From positions 1 through 64,000 of the forward strand of contig JAXDIG010000014.1 in assembly GCA_034664125.1 (NCBI GenBank): a stretch of 64,000 nucleotides of DNA, in the 5' to 3' direction. A program made the position numbers and the translations under genes. The stretch is from JACVRW01 sp034664125 (lineage in GTDB: Bacteria; Actinomycetota; Thermoleophilia; Solirubrobacterales; Thermoleophilaceae). The notes below the pieces were generated by a model, which was not told the origin of the DNA, searched no databases, and saw only the letters and a list, made by a program, of their open reading frames with translations. Of this stretch, positions 1 to 9,287 are shown in pieces (position 1 is the stretch's first letter; each line of letters opens with the position of its first letter).

Positions 1-968
1 CCGTAGACGTAGCGCCCGAGGAGCGTCGGCAGGCCCGGGTCGCGCACGACGACGCCTCCGGTGATCGCCGTCGGGTCCGCCGCGGGATCCGGCCGGACCA
101 GGGCAGGCGGCGTGACGCCCGCCAGGCCGCACGGAGCGGGCCCCGGATACGCGAAGTTCGCCTCGCACCGGTTCCAGCCGAAGTTCGCACCGCGGCCGGC
201 ATTCGGCGCAGGGGCGAAATCGATCTCCTCCGCCTGGTCCTGGCCGACGTCGCCGACGCTCAGCGCCCCGGTCGCCCGGTCGAAGGAGAACCGGAACGGG
301 TTGCGTAGCCCGTAGGACCAGATCAGGTCGTCGCCCGGCTTGCCGACGAACGGATTGTCGACCGGCACGCCGTACGGCCCGAGGCCGTTCTGACGCGGGT
401 CGATGCGGAGGATCTTCCCGAGCCGGCTGTCCAGCCGCTGTGCGTCGTCGCCGGGATCGCCAGCGCCACCGCCGTCGCCGGTCGAGATGTAGAGGCGGCC
501 GTCGGGCCCGAAGGCCAGGGCACCGCCGTAGTGGTTGTTCGCGTCGGGGTGCGGAATCGTCAGGACGACGCGTCCCGAGGAGGGGATCGCGACGTCCGGG
601 TTCGCCGACCGGCGGTACTCGCGGATCTGGATCGGGGCGAACGGGGCCGCACCGGGGTTCGCGTCGTTCGGGGTCATGAAAACGTAGAAGAGCCCGCTCG
701 TCGAGTAGTCCGTCGGGAAGGCGAGCGACGCGAGACCGCCTTCGCTGGCCGGGTCGTCGTCGATCTCCGACGAGATGTCGAGGAACGGCGTCGGCAGCGT
801 TGTCCCGCCGCGGCGGATCCTGATCGTCCCGCCGCGCTCGACGACGTAGAGGCTCGACGCATCGGCTCGCGGTGCGGTGGCGAACATCGGCGTGTCGAAC
901 GTCCCGGCATCCTGGAGGCTCGGCGCCGCACCTGCCGCCGGGGCCACCGCCAGCAGCGCCGAAACCAC
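1..968 (-). CDS. Glucose/sorbosone dehydrogenase-like protein (3' end beyond window)
   Basis: Reading the minus strand gives a continuous frame that leaves the window at position 1. It begins with a hydrophobic secretion signal (VVVSALLAVAPAAGAAPS), then a beta-propeller typical of PQQ-type soluble glucose/sorbosone dehydrogenases: LYVVERGGTIRI near the N-terminus, IPHPDANNHYGGALAFGPDG, LYISTGDGGGAGDPGDDAQ, GKILRIDP, and LRNPFRFSFDRATG followed by GDVGQDQAEEID. Members are exported enzymes that oxidise sugars with PQQ. The start is uncertain: no ATG lies in frame between here and ftsZ, so the GTG at 968 is used, although it leaves a signal peptide without an obvious basic N-region. An upstream non-standard start is possible. 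It lies just downstream of ftsZ on the same strand but is probably a separate unit. Confidence 0.75.
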   Translation of the reverse strand, partial: MVSALLAVAPAAGAAPSLQDAGTFDTPMFATAPRADASSLYVVERGGTIRIRRGGTTLPTPFLDISSEIDDDPASEGGLASLAFPTDYSTSGLFYVFMTPNDANPGAAPFAPIQIREYRRSANPDVAIPSSGRVVLTIPHPDANNHYGGALAFGPDGRLYISTGDGGGAGDPGDDAQRLDSRLGKILRIDPRQNGLGPYGVPVDNPFVGKPGDDLIWSYGLRNPFRFSFDRATGALSVGDVGQDQAEEIDFAPAPNAGRGANFGWNRCEANFAYPGPAPCGLAGVTPPALVRPDPAADPTAITGGVVVRDPGLPTLLGRYVY

Positions 969-1042
969 GACGGCCCAGGCGAGTGCCCCTCTAAGTGTCC
1001 GAACTCCGATCGAGCGAGCGTACTCCGCGCCCGCGGCCGGGG

Positions 1043-2131
1043 TCAGTCCTTGAGGAACGACGGCACGTCGATGTCGTCGTCGGAGATCTCCAGCGACGAG
1101 CGCTGGCGCTCGTCGAGCGAGACGTCGCGCCGGCGCGGCTCGCGGCGACGGCCGGTGCTGTCCTCCTGGAACAGCGGCCGGCTCGCGGCGCCCTCGAACC
1201 CCGTCGCGATCACGGTGACGCGCACCGAGTCGCCCAAGGCGTCGTCGACGACCGCCCCGAAGATGATGTTCGAGTTCTGGTCGGCGGCGCTCTGGATGAT
1301 CTCGGCCGCCTCGTTGACCTCGAACAGGCCGAGGTCGGTGCCGCCGGTGATGTTCAGCAGGATGCCGGTGGCGCCCTCGACCGACTGCTCGAGCAGAGGG
1401 CTGGAGACGGCGTTCTTGGCCGCCTCGGCCGCGCGGTTCTCGCCCGAGGCCTCGCCGATGCCCATCAGCGCCGAGCCCGCGTCCTGCATGATCGTGCGCA
1501 CGTCGGCGAAGTCGAGGTTGATCAGCCCCGGCGTGGTGATCAGGTCGGTGATGCCCTGCACGCCCTGGCCGAGCACGGCGTCCGCCTCGCGGAAGGCGTC
1601 GAGGATGCTGGTGCGGCGCTCCACCACCGCGAGCAGCTTCTCGTTGGGGATCACGATCATCGTGTCCACCTGCTCGCGCAGGCGGTCGATGCCGTCCACC
1701 GCCTGGCGCATGCGCTGGGAGCCCTCGAAGTCGAAGGGCTTGGTAACCACCCCTACGGTCAGCGCTCCGACCTCCTGCTTGGAAACCTCGGCGATCACCG
1801 GGGCGGCGCCGGTGCCGGTGCCGCCGCCCTCGCCGGCGGTCACGAACACCATGTCAGCGCCCTTGAGCGCCTCCTTGATCTCGTCGCGGCTCTCGTTGGC
1901 GGCGCCGTAGCCCACCTCGGGGTCGGCGCCCGCGCCGAGCCCGCGCGTGAGCTGGTCGCCGATCTGAAGCTTGATGTCGGCATCGCACATCTGCAACGCC
2001 TGGGCGTCGGTGTTGACTGCGATGAACTCCACGCCCTTGAGGCCGGCGTCCACCATGCGGTTGACGGCGTTGGTCCCACCGCCACCGATTCCGACGACCT
2101 TGATGACCGCCAGATAGCTGCCCGTGTCCAT
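1043..2131 (-). CDS. ftsZ: Cell division protein FtsZ
   Basis: Tubulin-like GTPase that polymerises into the cytokinetic Z-ring. The 362-residue length is normal. The N-terminus carries the nucleotide-binding stretch KVVGIGGGGTNAVNRM, the tubulin signature GGGTGTGAAPVIAE is present near residue 95, and a disordered linker rich in Arg/Asp leads to a canonical C-terminal peptide (DDDIDVPSFLKD) that in other bacteria binds membrane anchors such as SepF. It is the last gene of the dcw cluster. About 180 bp separate it from ftsQ, enough for its own promoter, which is common for ftsZ. Start is ATG at 2131. Confidence 0.98.
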   Translation of the reverse strand: MDTGSYLAVIKVVGIGGGGTNAVNRMVDAGLKGVEFIAVNTDAQALQMCDADIKLQIGDQLTRGLGAGADPEVGYGAANESRDEIKEALKGADMVFVTAGEGGGTGTGAAPVIAEVSKQEVGALTVGVVTKPFDFEGSQRMRQAVDGIDRLREQVDTMIVIPNEKLLAVVERRTSILDAFREADAVLGQGVQGITDLITTPGLINLDFADVRTIMQDAGSALMGIGEASGENRAAEAAKNAVSSPLLEQSVEGATGILLNITGGTDLGLFEVNEAAEIIQSAADQNSNIIFGAVVDDALGDSVRVTVIATGFEGAASRPLFQEDSTGRRREPRRRDVSLDERQRSSLEISDDDIDVPSFLKD

Positions 2132-2312
2132 GAGGGTTGTTCCCTTCTTCCTTCCTGAAGCTCAAGCGGTTGTCGAGGGTTCTCGGCTACCGCAAGCATC
2201 GGACTGTAGGCGGGATTCCGCGAATGTGTCAACCGCTCGCGCAACAAATTGTGCAGCTCAACCGTCGACTCATGGTCGAGAGTCGGCGTAACCTCGACTT
2301 GTACTTGAGGCT

Positions 2313-3353
2313 TTACGGAGCGGCCGTCGCACCGCCGCCGGTGCCGGCCGTGAGTGGCTCGGCCGGCAGTGCGGGCGCCGCTGGCGCGGTCGGAACCGCG
2401 GTGCCGGACGGCGGGGTCGCCGGCGCGGTCGTCGCGTCGCCCGGCGCCGTGCCCGGCACCGCGGACTCCGCGGTCGCCGGCGTCACGGCACCCGTGCCGT
2501 TCGAGTCGGCGGGCGGGAGGGTCGGGGCCAGACCGGCGGGCGCGACCGGGGTCAGCGTGGTCGCCGCCAGGCCGCCGACGGCGGGGCGGCTCGGGATGCG
2601 CAGGTCGACATAGCTCGCCCCGCGCGCCTCGAGGTCGGCCAGCACGCGCGTGGCGGCTGCCCATTTGGCGCGCAGCCGTGTCGGAGAGCCGAAGATCAGC
2701 TCGGGGCCGTCCCTCAGCTGCGCGACGTAGCCCTCGTCGGAGCGCCGTTGCACGTCGACAATGCGCGAGCGCAGCGCCGCGGGGGCGCCTCCGGCCACCG
2801 CCGCGCCTGCGCGCGCGGTGCGATCCACCAGGAATCTGGTGCCGAGCGCGCCGCTGACGTCCACGGTCGGCAGGCGGCCCTCGACGCTCACGCCGCGCAG
2901 GATCGTCCCGTCGCCCGCCACCGGCACGCGGCCGGAGTCGCTCACGGCGATCGCGGCGGGCTGGTACTCGATCACGTGCACGCGCAGCCCGTGCGGGAAA
3001 TCGGGCCTGACCTGAAGCGTGCTCACCACCGGGAAGGTCGCCACGGCGCGGTCGAGCGCCTCGCGGTCCACGTGCAGGGTGGTCATCGTCTGGGCCGCCG
3101 TGGTGAGAGCGGCGCGCACCCGGGCGGCGTCCGCACTGGTCAGGCCGGTGACCTGGACCCGCTCGACCGCGACCAGAGACGAGTCGCGCAGCCAGAAGTG
3201 GTAGCCGGCCGCCAACACGAGGCAGGCGACCGATAGCGCGATCAAGCGCCGCTTCAGCCGCGGGGACAGACGGCGAACGGCGCTTGCGGCCGCCCGCCGG
3301 GGCGAGATGCGCCGCCGGCCGGCGACGCTGGCGACATTCACTCCTCGCCCCAC
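2313..3353 (-). CDS. ftsQ: Cell division protein FtsQ (POTRA domain)
   Basis: Bitopic divisome protein that bridges early and late division proteins in the periplasm/exoplasm. A basic cytoplasmic N-terminus is followed by one membrane segment (LIALSVACLVLAAGYHFWL, about residues 36-55) and a POTRA domain beginning VERVQVTGLTSADAARV, then the FtsQ beta-domain. The last 80 or so residues are rich in Ala, Pro, Thr and Gly and probably disordered; this tail is longer than in textbook FtsQ. The start is ambiguous: GTG at 3353 overlaps murB by 16 bp, while GTG at 3341 would make a 4-bp GTGA overlap with the murB stop, the more typical translational-coupling arrangement. Confidence 0.9.
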   Translation of the reverse strand: MGRGVNVASVAGRRRISPRRAAASAVRRLSPRLKRRLIALSVACLVLAAGYHFWLRDSSLVAVERVQVTGLTSADAARVRAALTTAAQTMTTLHVDREALDRAVATFPVVSTLQVRPDFPHGLRVHVIEYQPAAIAVSDSGRVPVAGDGTILRGVSVEGRLPTVDVSGALGTRFLVDRTARAGAAVAGGAPAALRSRIVDVQRRSDEGYVAQLRDGPELIFGSPTRLRAKWAAATRVLADLEARGASYVDLRIPSRPAVGGLAATTLTPVAPAGLAPTLPPADSNGTGAVTPATAESAVPGTAPGDATTAPATPPSGTAVPTAPAAPALPAEPLTAGTGGGATAAP

Positions 3354-4255
3354 AGCGCCGTCGCGTCGACCTCGCCGAGCAACTGCACCTCCGGCTCGAG
3401 CTCGAGGCCGAAGCGCTCGCGCACCCGGCGCCGGCCCTCGGCCATCAGGGCGATTACGTCGGCCGTGGTCGCGTCACCGGTGTTCTCCACGAAGTTGGCG
3501 TGCTTCTCCGAGAAGCGCGCGCCGCCCACCGCCAGGCCGCGGCAGCCCGCCTGATCGAGCAGGACGCCGGCGCTGCGCCCCTCGGCGCGCTCGTCGTCGG
3601 GGTTCTTGAAGGTCGAGCCGAAGGTCTTGATGCCGGAGGGCTGCGCCGCGCGGCGTGCCGCGCGCATGGCGGCCAGGGTCGCCTTGACGCTCTCCGGATC
3701 CGCCGTCGAGAGGCCGAAGGACGCCCGCGCCACGATCTCGCGCGGTCCCAGGTCGGAACGGCGGTAGCTGAATCCCAGCCCGGCCGGGTCGCGGCGCGCG
3801 ATGCCTTCCGAGGTTGCGACCTCGACCCAGTCGAGTACCCGGGCGAGGTCGCCGCCGTAGGCGTTCGCGTTCATCTTCACGGCGCCTCCGACGGTCCCGG
3901 GGATGTTGACGCCGAACTCGAGGCCGCTCAGGCCGGCGCGCGCCGCGCGGGCGGCGGCCTGGGGGAGGCGCGCGCCGCCGCCGCAGACCAGGCGGTCGCC
4001 ATCCTGCTCGATCGTGGCGAGCGCGCCGTCCAGCTTCATGACGAGTCCTCGGAATCCGGCATCCGCTATCAGCAGGTTCGAGCCGGAGCCGACCACTCCT
4101 ACCGCGATCTCATCGGCGTCCGCCCACGTCAGCAGCTCCACGAGGCGCTCGACCGAGTCCGGACGCGCGTAGAAGTCGCCCGGTCCGCCGGTGCGCACCG
4201 TGGTCAGGCGCGCCAGCGGGTAGTCGCGCTCCACGCCGGCGGGCGGCGCGCTCAC
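3338..4255 (-). CDS. murB: UDP-N-acetylmuramate dehydrogenase MurB
   Basis: FAD-dependent reductase that converts UDP-GlcNAc-enolpyruvate to UDP-MurNAc. About 305 residues from GTG at 4255, which forms a GTGA overlap with the murC stop. FAD-binding motifs are visible: TTVRTGGPGDFY, VVGSGSNLLIADAGFRG, and GLEFGVNIPGTVGGAVKMNANAYGG. The C-terminal part has the substrate-binding FGSTFKNP, LDQAGCRGLAVGGARFSEKHANF (the family's catalytic region) and a final Glu-rich helix. An open frame continues upstream but only as a shadow of murC. This is the type I MurB arrangement between murC and ftsQ usual in actinobacteria. Confidence 0.96.
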   Translation of the reverse strand: MSAPPAGVERDYPLARLTTVRTGGPGDFYARPDSVERLVELLTWADADEIAVGVVGSGSNLLIADAGFRGLVMKLDGALATIEQDGDRLVCGGGARLPQAAARAARAGLSGLEFGVNIPGTVGGAVKMNANAYGGDLARVLDWVEVATSEGIARRDPAGLGFSYRRSDLGPREIVARASFGLSTADPESVKATLAAMRAARRAAQPSGIKTFGSTFKNPDDERAEGRSAGVLLDQAGCRGLAVGGARFSEKHANFVENTGDATTADVIALMAEGRRRVRERFGLELEPEVQLLGEVDATALWGEE

Positions 4256-5589
4256 GCCGTGAGCCCCTTCGCGACGCGATCCACGTCGCCCGCCCCGAGC
4301 GTCACGAGCAGGTCGTGCTCCCCCAGCTCGGCGGCCAGCATGCGCCCGGCTTGCTGGAGGTCGGGCAGCCACCACACCGGCCGGCCGCCGGCCGCGTCCG
4401 CCGCGGCCTCGGCGACCAGCAGGGCGCTGACGCCGGGGAAGTCCTCGGCGCGCTCCCGCGCCGGGTAGATGTCCACGACGACGACGACGTCGGCGAGCGC
4501 GAGGGCGCGCCCGAAGTCGCCCGCCAGGGCGCGCGTGCGGGAGTAGAGGTGAGGCTGGAAGCAGGCGACGAGGCGGCGGCGCTCCGCGTCGGCGAGCGTG
4601 CGCGCGGCCTCGAGCGTGGCGCGCACCTCGGTGGGATGGTGGGCGTAGTCGTCGTAGACGAGGGCGCCGCCGGCGGTGGGCCCGTGCTCCTCGAAGCGGC
4701 GGCCGGCGCCGCCGAAGTCGGCGAGGGCGCCGGCGGCCTCGTCGAGCTCGACGCCCGCGGCGCGGCAGGCGGCGAGAGCGGCGAGGGCGTTCAGGACGTT
4801 GTGGCGGCCGGGCACGAGCAGCTTCACGGGCGTTCCGTCGACCTCGAACCGCGAGCCACCGGGAAGCAGCTCCAGGCGCTCCGCGCGCAGGTCGCCCTCC
4901 TCGATCCCTACTCGGACCGCGCTCCCTGGGAGCTCGACCTCCGGCCCCAGCACCCGCAGCTCCGCCGGCTCGGCGAACTCCGCGAAGGCCCCCTCCAGGT
5001 CGCTCAGGCCGCTGTAGGTCGAATGGTGGTCGAGCTCGATGTTGGTGATAACCGCCACGTCGCGGGCCAGCTTCAGGAACGAGCGGTCGGACTCGTCTGC
5101 CTCGATCACCGCCCACTCCCCCGTTCCCCAGGCAGCGTTGGTGTCGGCCGAGCGCAGCTCCCCGCCGATCAGGAAGGCGGGGTCGCGGCCCGCGCCGCGC
5201 AGCGCGTGGGCGGCCATCGAGGCGGTGGTGGTCTTGCCGTGCGCGCCGCTCACGGCGATCGTGCGCTTCATCCGGGACAGCTCCCCGAGCAGGTCGGCCC
5301 GGTGCAGGACGGTCGCGCCGGCGGCGCGCGCGGCGGACAGCTCCGGGTTGTCGTCTGCGATCGCGGTCGAGATCACCACCTCGGCGCCGCCGGGCAGGTT
5401 GTCCGCGTCGTGGCCGATGGTCACGACGATCCCAGGCTCGCGCAGCCGCGCAATCACGGGAGAGTCAACCTGATCGGAGCCGGACACGCGCGCGCCCAGC
5501 GACCGGGCGACCAGCGCCAGCCCGCTCATGCCGGCGCCGCCGATCCCGATGAAATGCAGCGCGCGGTCGGCAAATGGCGCGTCATCCAT
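4252..5589 (-). CDS. murC: UDP-N-acetylmuramate--L-alanine ligase MurC
   Basis: ATP-dependent cytoplasmic ligase that adds L-Ala to UDP-MurNAc. About 445 residues starting at ATG 5589 (MDDAPFADRALHFIGIGG). The N-terminal Rossmann-like motif HFIGIGGAGMSGLA, the ATP-binding P-loop SGAHGKTTTASMAAHAL, the central EADESDRSFL and TNIELDHH, and the C-terminal YAHHPTEVRATL and LGAGDVD all fit MurC. A 157-bp gap separates it from murG, the widest break between murG and ftsQ, so a secondary promoter is possible. It overlaps murB by 4 bp (GTGA). Confidence 0.97.
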   Translation of the reverse strand: MDDAPFADRALHFIGIGGAGMSGLALVARSLGARVSGSDQVDSPVIARLREPGIVVTIGHDADNLPGGAEVVISTAIADDNPELSAARAAGATVLHRADLLGELSRMKRTIAVSGAHGKTTTASMAAHALRGAGRDPAFLIGGELRSADTNAAWGTGEWAVIEADESDRSFLKLARDVAVITNIELDHHSTYSGLSDLEGAFAEFAEPAELRVLGPEVELPGSAVRVGIEEGDLRAERLELLPGGSRFEVDGTPVKLLVPGRHNVLNALAALAACRAAGVELDEAAGALADFGGAGRRFEEHGPTAGGALVYDDYAHHPTEVRATLEAARTLADAERRRLVACFQPHLYSRTRALAGDFGRALALADVVVVVDIYPARERAEDFPGVSALLVAEAAADAAGGRPVWWLPDLQQAGRMLAAELGEHDLLVTLGAGDVDRVAKGLTA

Positions 5590-5746
5590 GGCCTGCGGAC
5601 CATAACCAGGAGTGCCGTCGGCGCTGCGAGGCGAGTGCGGTCGCCCTCGGTCGCCATATGCGCGACCTTTGACTACCACACTCCCGCCAGGCCGCTTCGG
5701 GCCACCCTGGTTGCCGCAGTTGGGCCCGGCTAGCCCGCCGGCCCGC

Positions 5747-6847
5747 CTACCGCGCCAGCGCCAGCAGCTCGGCCGCGATCCACTCCGCCGCGTCGGGGCT
5801 CCCGACCGCCCGGGCCGCCTTGGCCATGGCACCCAGCCGCGGCGGGGCTCCCAGCAGGGTCCCGACCTCGCGGGCCAGCCGAGGCCCGTCGAGCTCCGCG
5901 TCCGGCACGGCCACCGCGGCGCCGGCGTCCTCCATGAAGTGCGCGTTGGAGGTCTGGTGGTCGGCCGTCGCGTGCGGGTAGGGCACCAGGACCGAGGGCA
6001 GTCCGGCGGCGGCCACCTCCATCACCGAGCCGCCCGCCCGCGCCACCACCAGGTCGGCGGCCGCCAGCGCGTCCGCGAACGGCTCGATGTAGGGGTGCAG
6101 GTGGTAGTGCGGCGGCGAGCCGAGCGCGTCCAGGCGCCGGCGCAGGTCGTCGTAGTCGCGGCGCCCGCTCGCGTGCAGGACGGCGCACGGCGAGGCGGCG
6201 CCGAACGCCTCCAGCGCGGCGTCGTTGAGCCGGCGGGCGCCGAGCGAGCCGCCGAAGACCAGCACGCACAGCTCGTCCGGCCCGATGCCGAAGCGGGCGC
6301 GGGCGGCGGCCCTGTCGGCCTTCCCGGTCCCCGCGGGCACCGGGCGCCCGCTGACGATCCACTTGCGGCCGGCACGGCGGCGCAGCGGCCCGCGGGCTGT
6401 CGGGCGCCCCGCGATCGGGAACGCGAGGAACACCCGCTTGGCGAACGGCGCCAGCAGGCGGTTGGTCACTCCGAGGTGGCTGTCCGCCTCGGTCAGCACC
6501 AGCGGCACGCCCAGCAGCCGGGCCGCGACGCCGACCGGCCCCGCCACGTAGCCGCCCCCGCCCAGCACCGCGTCGGTGCGGAGCCGGCGCAGCAGGCGCA
6601 CCGCGCGCAGGGTCGTCCCGGCCGCCAGCAGCAGCGCGAGCGCCGCTCGCACCGGGCGGCGGCGATCGAGCCCCCGCACGCGGACGCGGTGGAAGGGATA
6701 GCCGGCGGCCGGAACGAGCTCCGATTCGGCGCGCTCCCCACCGATGAACTCGACTTCGGCGCCGCGGGCGCGCAGCGCGTCAGCTACTGCGAGTGCCGGC
6801 ACGACGTGCCCCGCCGTGCCGCCCGCGGCGATCACGATCCTGGGCAT
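5747..6847 (-). CDS. murG: Undecaprenyldiphospho-muramoylpentapeptide GlcNAc transferase MurG
   Basis: Membrane-associated GT28 glycosyltransferase that converts lipid I to lipid II. 366 residues. The N-terminus MPRIVIAAGGTAGHVVPALAVADAL contains the G-loop that binds diphosphate. GGSLGARRLND forms the second G-loop, and VARAGGSVMEVAAAGLPSVLVPYPHATADHQ is the UDP-GlcNAc-binding signature. The start region overlaps the 3' end of ftsW by 68 bp, unusually long for this cluster (see findings). Confidence 0.97.
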   Translation of the reverse strand: MPRIVIAAGGTAGHVVPALAVADALRARGAEVEFIGGERAESELVPAAGYPFHRVRVRGLDRRRPVRAALALLLAAGTTLRAVRLLRRLRTDAVLGGGGYVAGPVGVAARLLGVPLVLTEADSHLGVTNRLLAPFAKRVFLAFPIAGRPTARGPLRRRAGRKWIVSGRPVPAGTGKADRAAARARFGIGPDELCVLVFGGSLGARRLNDAALEAFGAASPCAVLHASGRRDYDDLRRRLDALGSPPHYHLHPYIEPFADALAAADLVVARAGGSVMEVAAAGLPSVLVPYPHATADHQTSNAHFMEDAGAAVAVPDAELDGPRLAREVGTLLGAPPRLGAMAKAARAVGSPDAAEWIAAELLALAR

Positions 6848-8030
6848 CGCGTCCTCCCTCGATCGCCTCGAGGCGCGGCTTCCCGCGCGCCCGGCGGGCC
6901 CGGCCGCCGGTGGCCGCCACGTTCAGGAGCAGGCCCATCGCGCCCATCAGGACGACGAGGTTGGTGCTCCCGTACGAGAGGAACGGCAGCGGCACGCCCG
7001 TGAGCGGTGCCATGCCGAGCACAGCGAAGAAGTTGAGGGTCGCCTGGCACAGGATCAACGAAGTGATCCCGGCGGCGAGCAGCTTGGAGTGCAGGTCGCC
7101 CGCCAGCTTCGCGGCGCGCAGGCCGGCGTAGCCGATCAGCCCGTAGAGCCCGATCACGCCCAGGATGCCGACCAGCCCGAGCTCCTCGCCGATGATCGCC
7201 AGGATCATGTCCGTGTGCGCCTCGGGCAGGTAGAAGATCTTCTGCACCGACTCGCCCAGGCCCACGCCGAACATGCCGCCCGAGCCGAGCGCGGTCAGCG
7301 CCTGCACAGCCTGGAAGCCGGTGTCGCCGGCGTCCTTGAAGGGGTCGAGGAACGAGGTCAGCCGCTCGCGGCGGTAGGGCTCGACCAGCGCGAACACGAT
7401 CGCCAGTCCCACGAGCGTCCCGAAGATCCCGCCCAGCAGCCGCACCGGGGTGCCTGCGGCCACCAGCAGCGCGCCGATCGAGAGGCAGATCACGAGCGCC
7501 GTGCCCATGTCCGGCTGCTTGAGCAGCAGCAGGCAGGCCACCGCGACGACGATCAGCAGCGGGTTGACGAGCCCGCGCAGCGTCTTCGTGGCCCGCGGCC
7601 GCGCCGCCAGCGACTGGGCCGCGTAGAGCACGAGCGACACCTTGAGCAGCTCCGAGGGCTGGAACTGGAGCGGGCCCGCGCCGAGCCAGCGCGTGGCGCC
7701 GTTCACGGTCACGCCCACGCCCGGCAGCATCACCGCCGCGGTGAGGAAGAAGGACGCGATCAGCAGCACCGGCGTGAGCCCGCGGATGAGCTTCAGCCCG
7801 TGCCGCGAGGCGGCGTGCATCACCAGCAGGCCGAGCAGCCCGCACATCAAATAGCGCTTGAGGTAGAAGGACGGGTCGCCGGTGCCGCTCAGCAGCGACT
7901 CGGCGGAGCTGGCCGAGTAGACCATGACCGCCCCGAACGCCAGCAGGCACAGGGTTGCGGTGTAGAGGATCGAGTACTCGACCGGTCGCTTGCGGGCGGC
8001 GCGCGCAGCCATCCGGCATTCCTTCGACAC
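6780..8030 (-). CDS. ftsW: Peptidoglycan glycosyltransferase FtsW (SEDS family)
   Basis: Polytopic SEDS protein that polymerises septal glycan together with the class B PBP encoded upstream. 416 residues with about ten hydrophobic segments. Family motifs visible are VMVYSASSAES in TM1, LLLLKQPDMGTALVICLSIGALLVAAG, FKDAGDTGFQAVQALTALGSGGMFGVGLG, and LPEAHTDMILAIIGEELGLVG, with GVPLPFLSYGSTNLVV near the end. The Arg/Gly-rich C-terminal tail (about the last 35 residues) runs into murG. It sits between murD and murG; 12 bp separate it from murD. Confidence 0.96.
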   Translation of the reverse strand: MSKECRMAARAARKRPVEYSILYTATLCLLAFGAVMVYSASSAESLLSGTGDPSFYLKRYLMCGLLGLLVMHAASRHGLKLIRGLTPVLLIASFFLTAAVMLPGVGVTVNGATRWLGAGPLQFQPSELLKVSLVLYAAQSLAARPRATKTLRGLVNPLLIVVAVACLLLLKQPDMGTALVICLSIGALLVAAGTPVRLLGGIFGTLVGLAIVFALVEPYRRERLTSFLDPFKDAGDTGFQAVQALTALGSGGMFGVGLGESVQKIFYLPEAHTDMILAIIGEELGLVGILGVIGLYGLIGYAGLRAAKLAGDLHSKLLAAGITSLILCQATLNFFAVLGMAPLTGVPLPFLSYGSTNLVVLMGAMGLLLNVAATGGRARRARGKPRLEAIEGGRDAQDRDRRGRHGGARRAGTRSS

Positions 8031-8042
8031 GGCCGCCGGGAT

Positions 8043-9287
8043 TCATTCAGGTGAGATCAGCGCGCGAAAGCGGTCGCCGCGCTGCTCGTAGTCTTGGAAC
8101 TGGTCGTAGGACGCGCAGGCGGGCGAGAGCAGCACCACCTCGCCCGGCTCGGCGGCCGCCCGGGCAGCCTCGACCGCGGTTTCGAGGTCGCCGCAGCGGT
8201 GCAGCGGAACGCCGGCTTCTGCGAGGTCGGCGGCCAGCCGGTCGGCGGCCTCGCCGATCAGGTAGCAGGCACGGCAGCGCTCGGCAACCGGCTCGCGCAG
8301 GCCCTCGAACCCCCCGCCCTTGAGGCTGCCGCCGAGGATGAGATGGACGCCCGCGAAGAACGATTCGATGCCGCGGCCGGCCGCGGACACGTTGGTCGCC
8401 TTCGAGTCGTTCACGTAGAGCACCCCGTCGACCGTCGCGACCTCCTCGAGGCGGTGCGCCACACCGGCGAACGTGCGCAGGGCTTCGGACACCGCGTCCG
8501 CCGGCACGCCGTCGGCCAGCGCAACGGCCGTGGCCGCCAGCGCGTTCTGGAGGTTGTGCGGCCCGCGCAGGCGGATCTCGCCGGGCGGCAGCGGCAGGTC
8601 CTCGGGGTCTGCGAAGTCCAAGCGCCGCCCCTCGCCCGGCAGCTCGATCCAGTCCGGCGCGATCGCGAGCTGGGCCGGCGTCTGCCGCGCGAACAGGCTG
8701 AGCTTCGCGTCCCGGTAGGCCTCGAAGCTCCCGTGGCGGTCGAGGTGGTCCGGGGTCAGGTTCAGAAGCAGCCCGATGTCGGGGGCGAACTCGGGCGCGT
8801 CCTCCGCCTGGAAGCTGGACACCTCGCACACGACCGTCGCCTCCGGCTCGACTTCGCCCACCAGCGCGGCCAGCGGCGTGCCGACGTTGCCGGCCACCGC
8901 GACGGGCAGATCCGCGGCGCGCCAGATCGCTCCGAGCAGCTCCACGGTGGTCGTCTTCCCGTTGGTGCCGGTCACGGCCACGAAGCGGTTCGGCAGCAGC
9001 CGCCAGGCCAGCTCGAGCTCACCGAGCACGGGGACGCCGCGCGCGCGGGCCGCGGCCACCACCGGCGCTTCGTTTGGGACGCCGGGGCTCTTCACCACGC
9101 ATGCCGCCCGCTCGAGCAGGTCGAGCCCGTCGCTCTCGAGCACGGCCTCGACGTCAGCCGGCAGGTCGGGCCGGCCGCTGTCGACCGCGAGCACCTCGCC
9201 GTGGTCGCGCAGCATGCGCGCGGCGGCGACGCCAGAGCGCGCCAGGCCGACCACGAGGTACGGCCCGGGCGGAAGTGGCGGCCTCAA
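8043..9287 (-). CDS. murD: UDP-N-acetylmuramoylalanine--D-glutamate ligase MurD
   Basis: Cytoplasmic ligase adding D-Glu to UDP-MurNAc-L-Ala. About 414 residues. The P-loop VTGTNGKTTTVELLGAIW, the carbamylated-lysine region VCEVSSFQAEDA, the TPDHLDRHGSFEAYRDAK motif, VNDSKATN and the closing LSPACASYDQFQDYEQRG are all diagnostic. The preferred start is TTG at 9287, which overlaps the mraY stop (TTGA); the frame is open further upstream only because it shadows mraY. An alternative GTG lies about 12 codons downstream inside YLVVGLARSG. Confidence 0.95.
   Translation of the reverse strand: MRPPLPPGPYLVVGLARSGVAAARMLRDHGEVLAVDSGRPDLPADVEAVLESDGLDLLERAACVVKSPGVPNEAPVVAAARARGVPVLGELELAWRLLPNRFVAVTGTNGKTTTVELLGAIWRAADLPVAVAGNVGTPLAALVGEVEPEATVVCEVSSFQAEDAPEFAPDIGLLLNLTPDHLDRHGSFEAYRDAKLSLFARQTPAQLAIAPDWIELPGEGRRLDFADPEDLPLPPGEIRLRGPHNLQNALAATAVALADGVPADAVSEALRTFAGVAHRLEEVATVDGVLYVNDSKATNVSAAGRGIESFFAGVHLILGGSLKGGGFEGLREPVAERCRACYLIGEAADRLAADLAEAGVPLHRCGDLETAVEAARAAAEPGEVVLLSPACASYDQFQDYEQRGDRFRALISPE

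Noticed and set aside
4256..5116. Upstream extension of the murB frame to 592 codons
   Set aside because: The extension is antisense-free shadow inside murC with Arg/Ala-rich noise; GTG 4255 overlapping the murC stop is the standard start.
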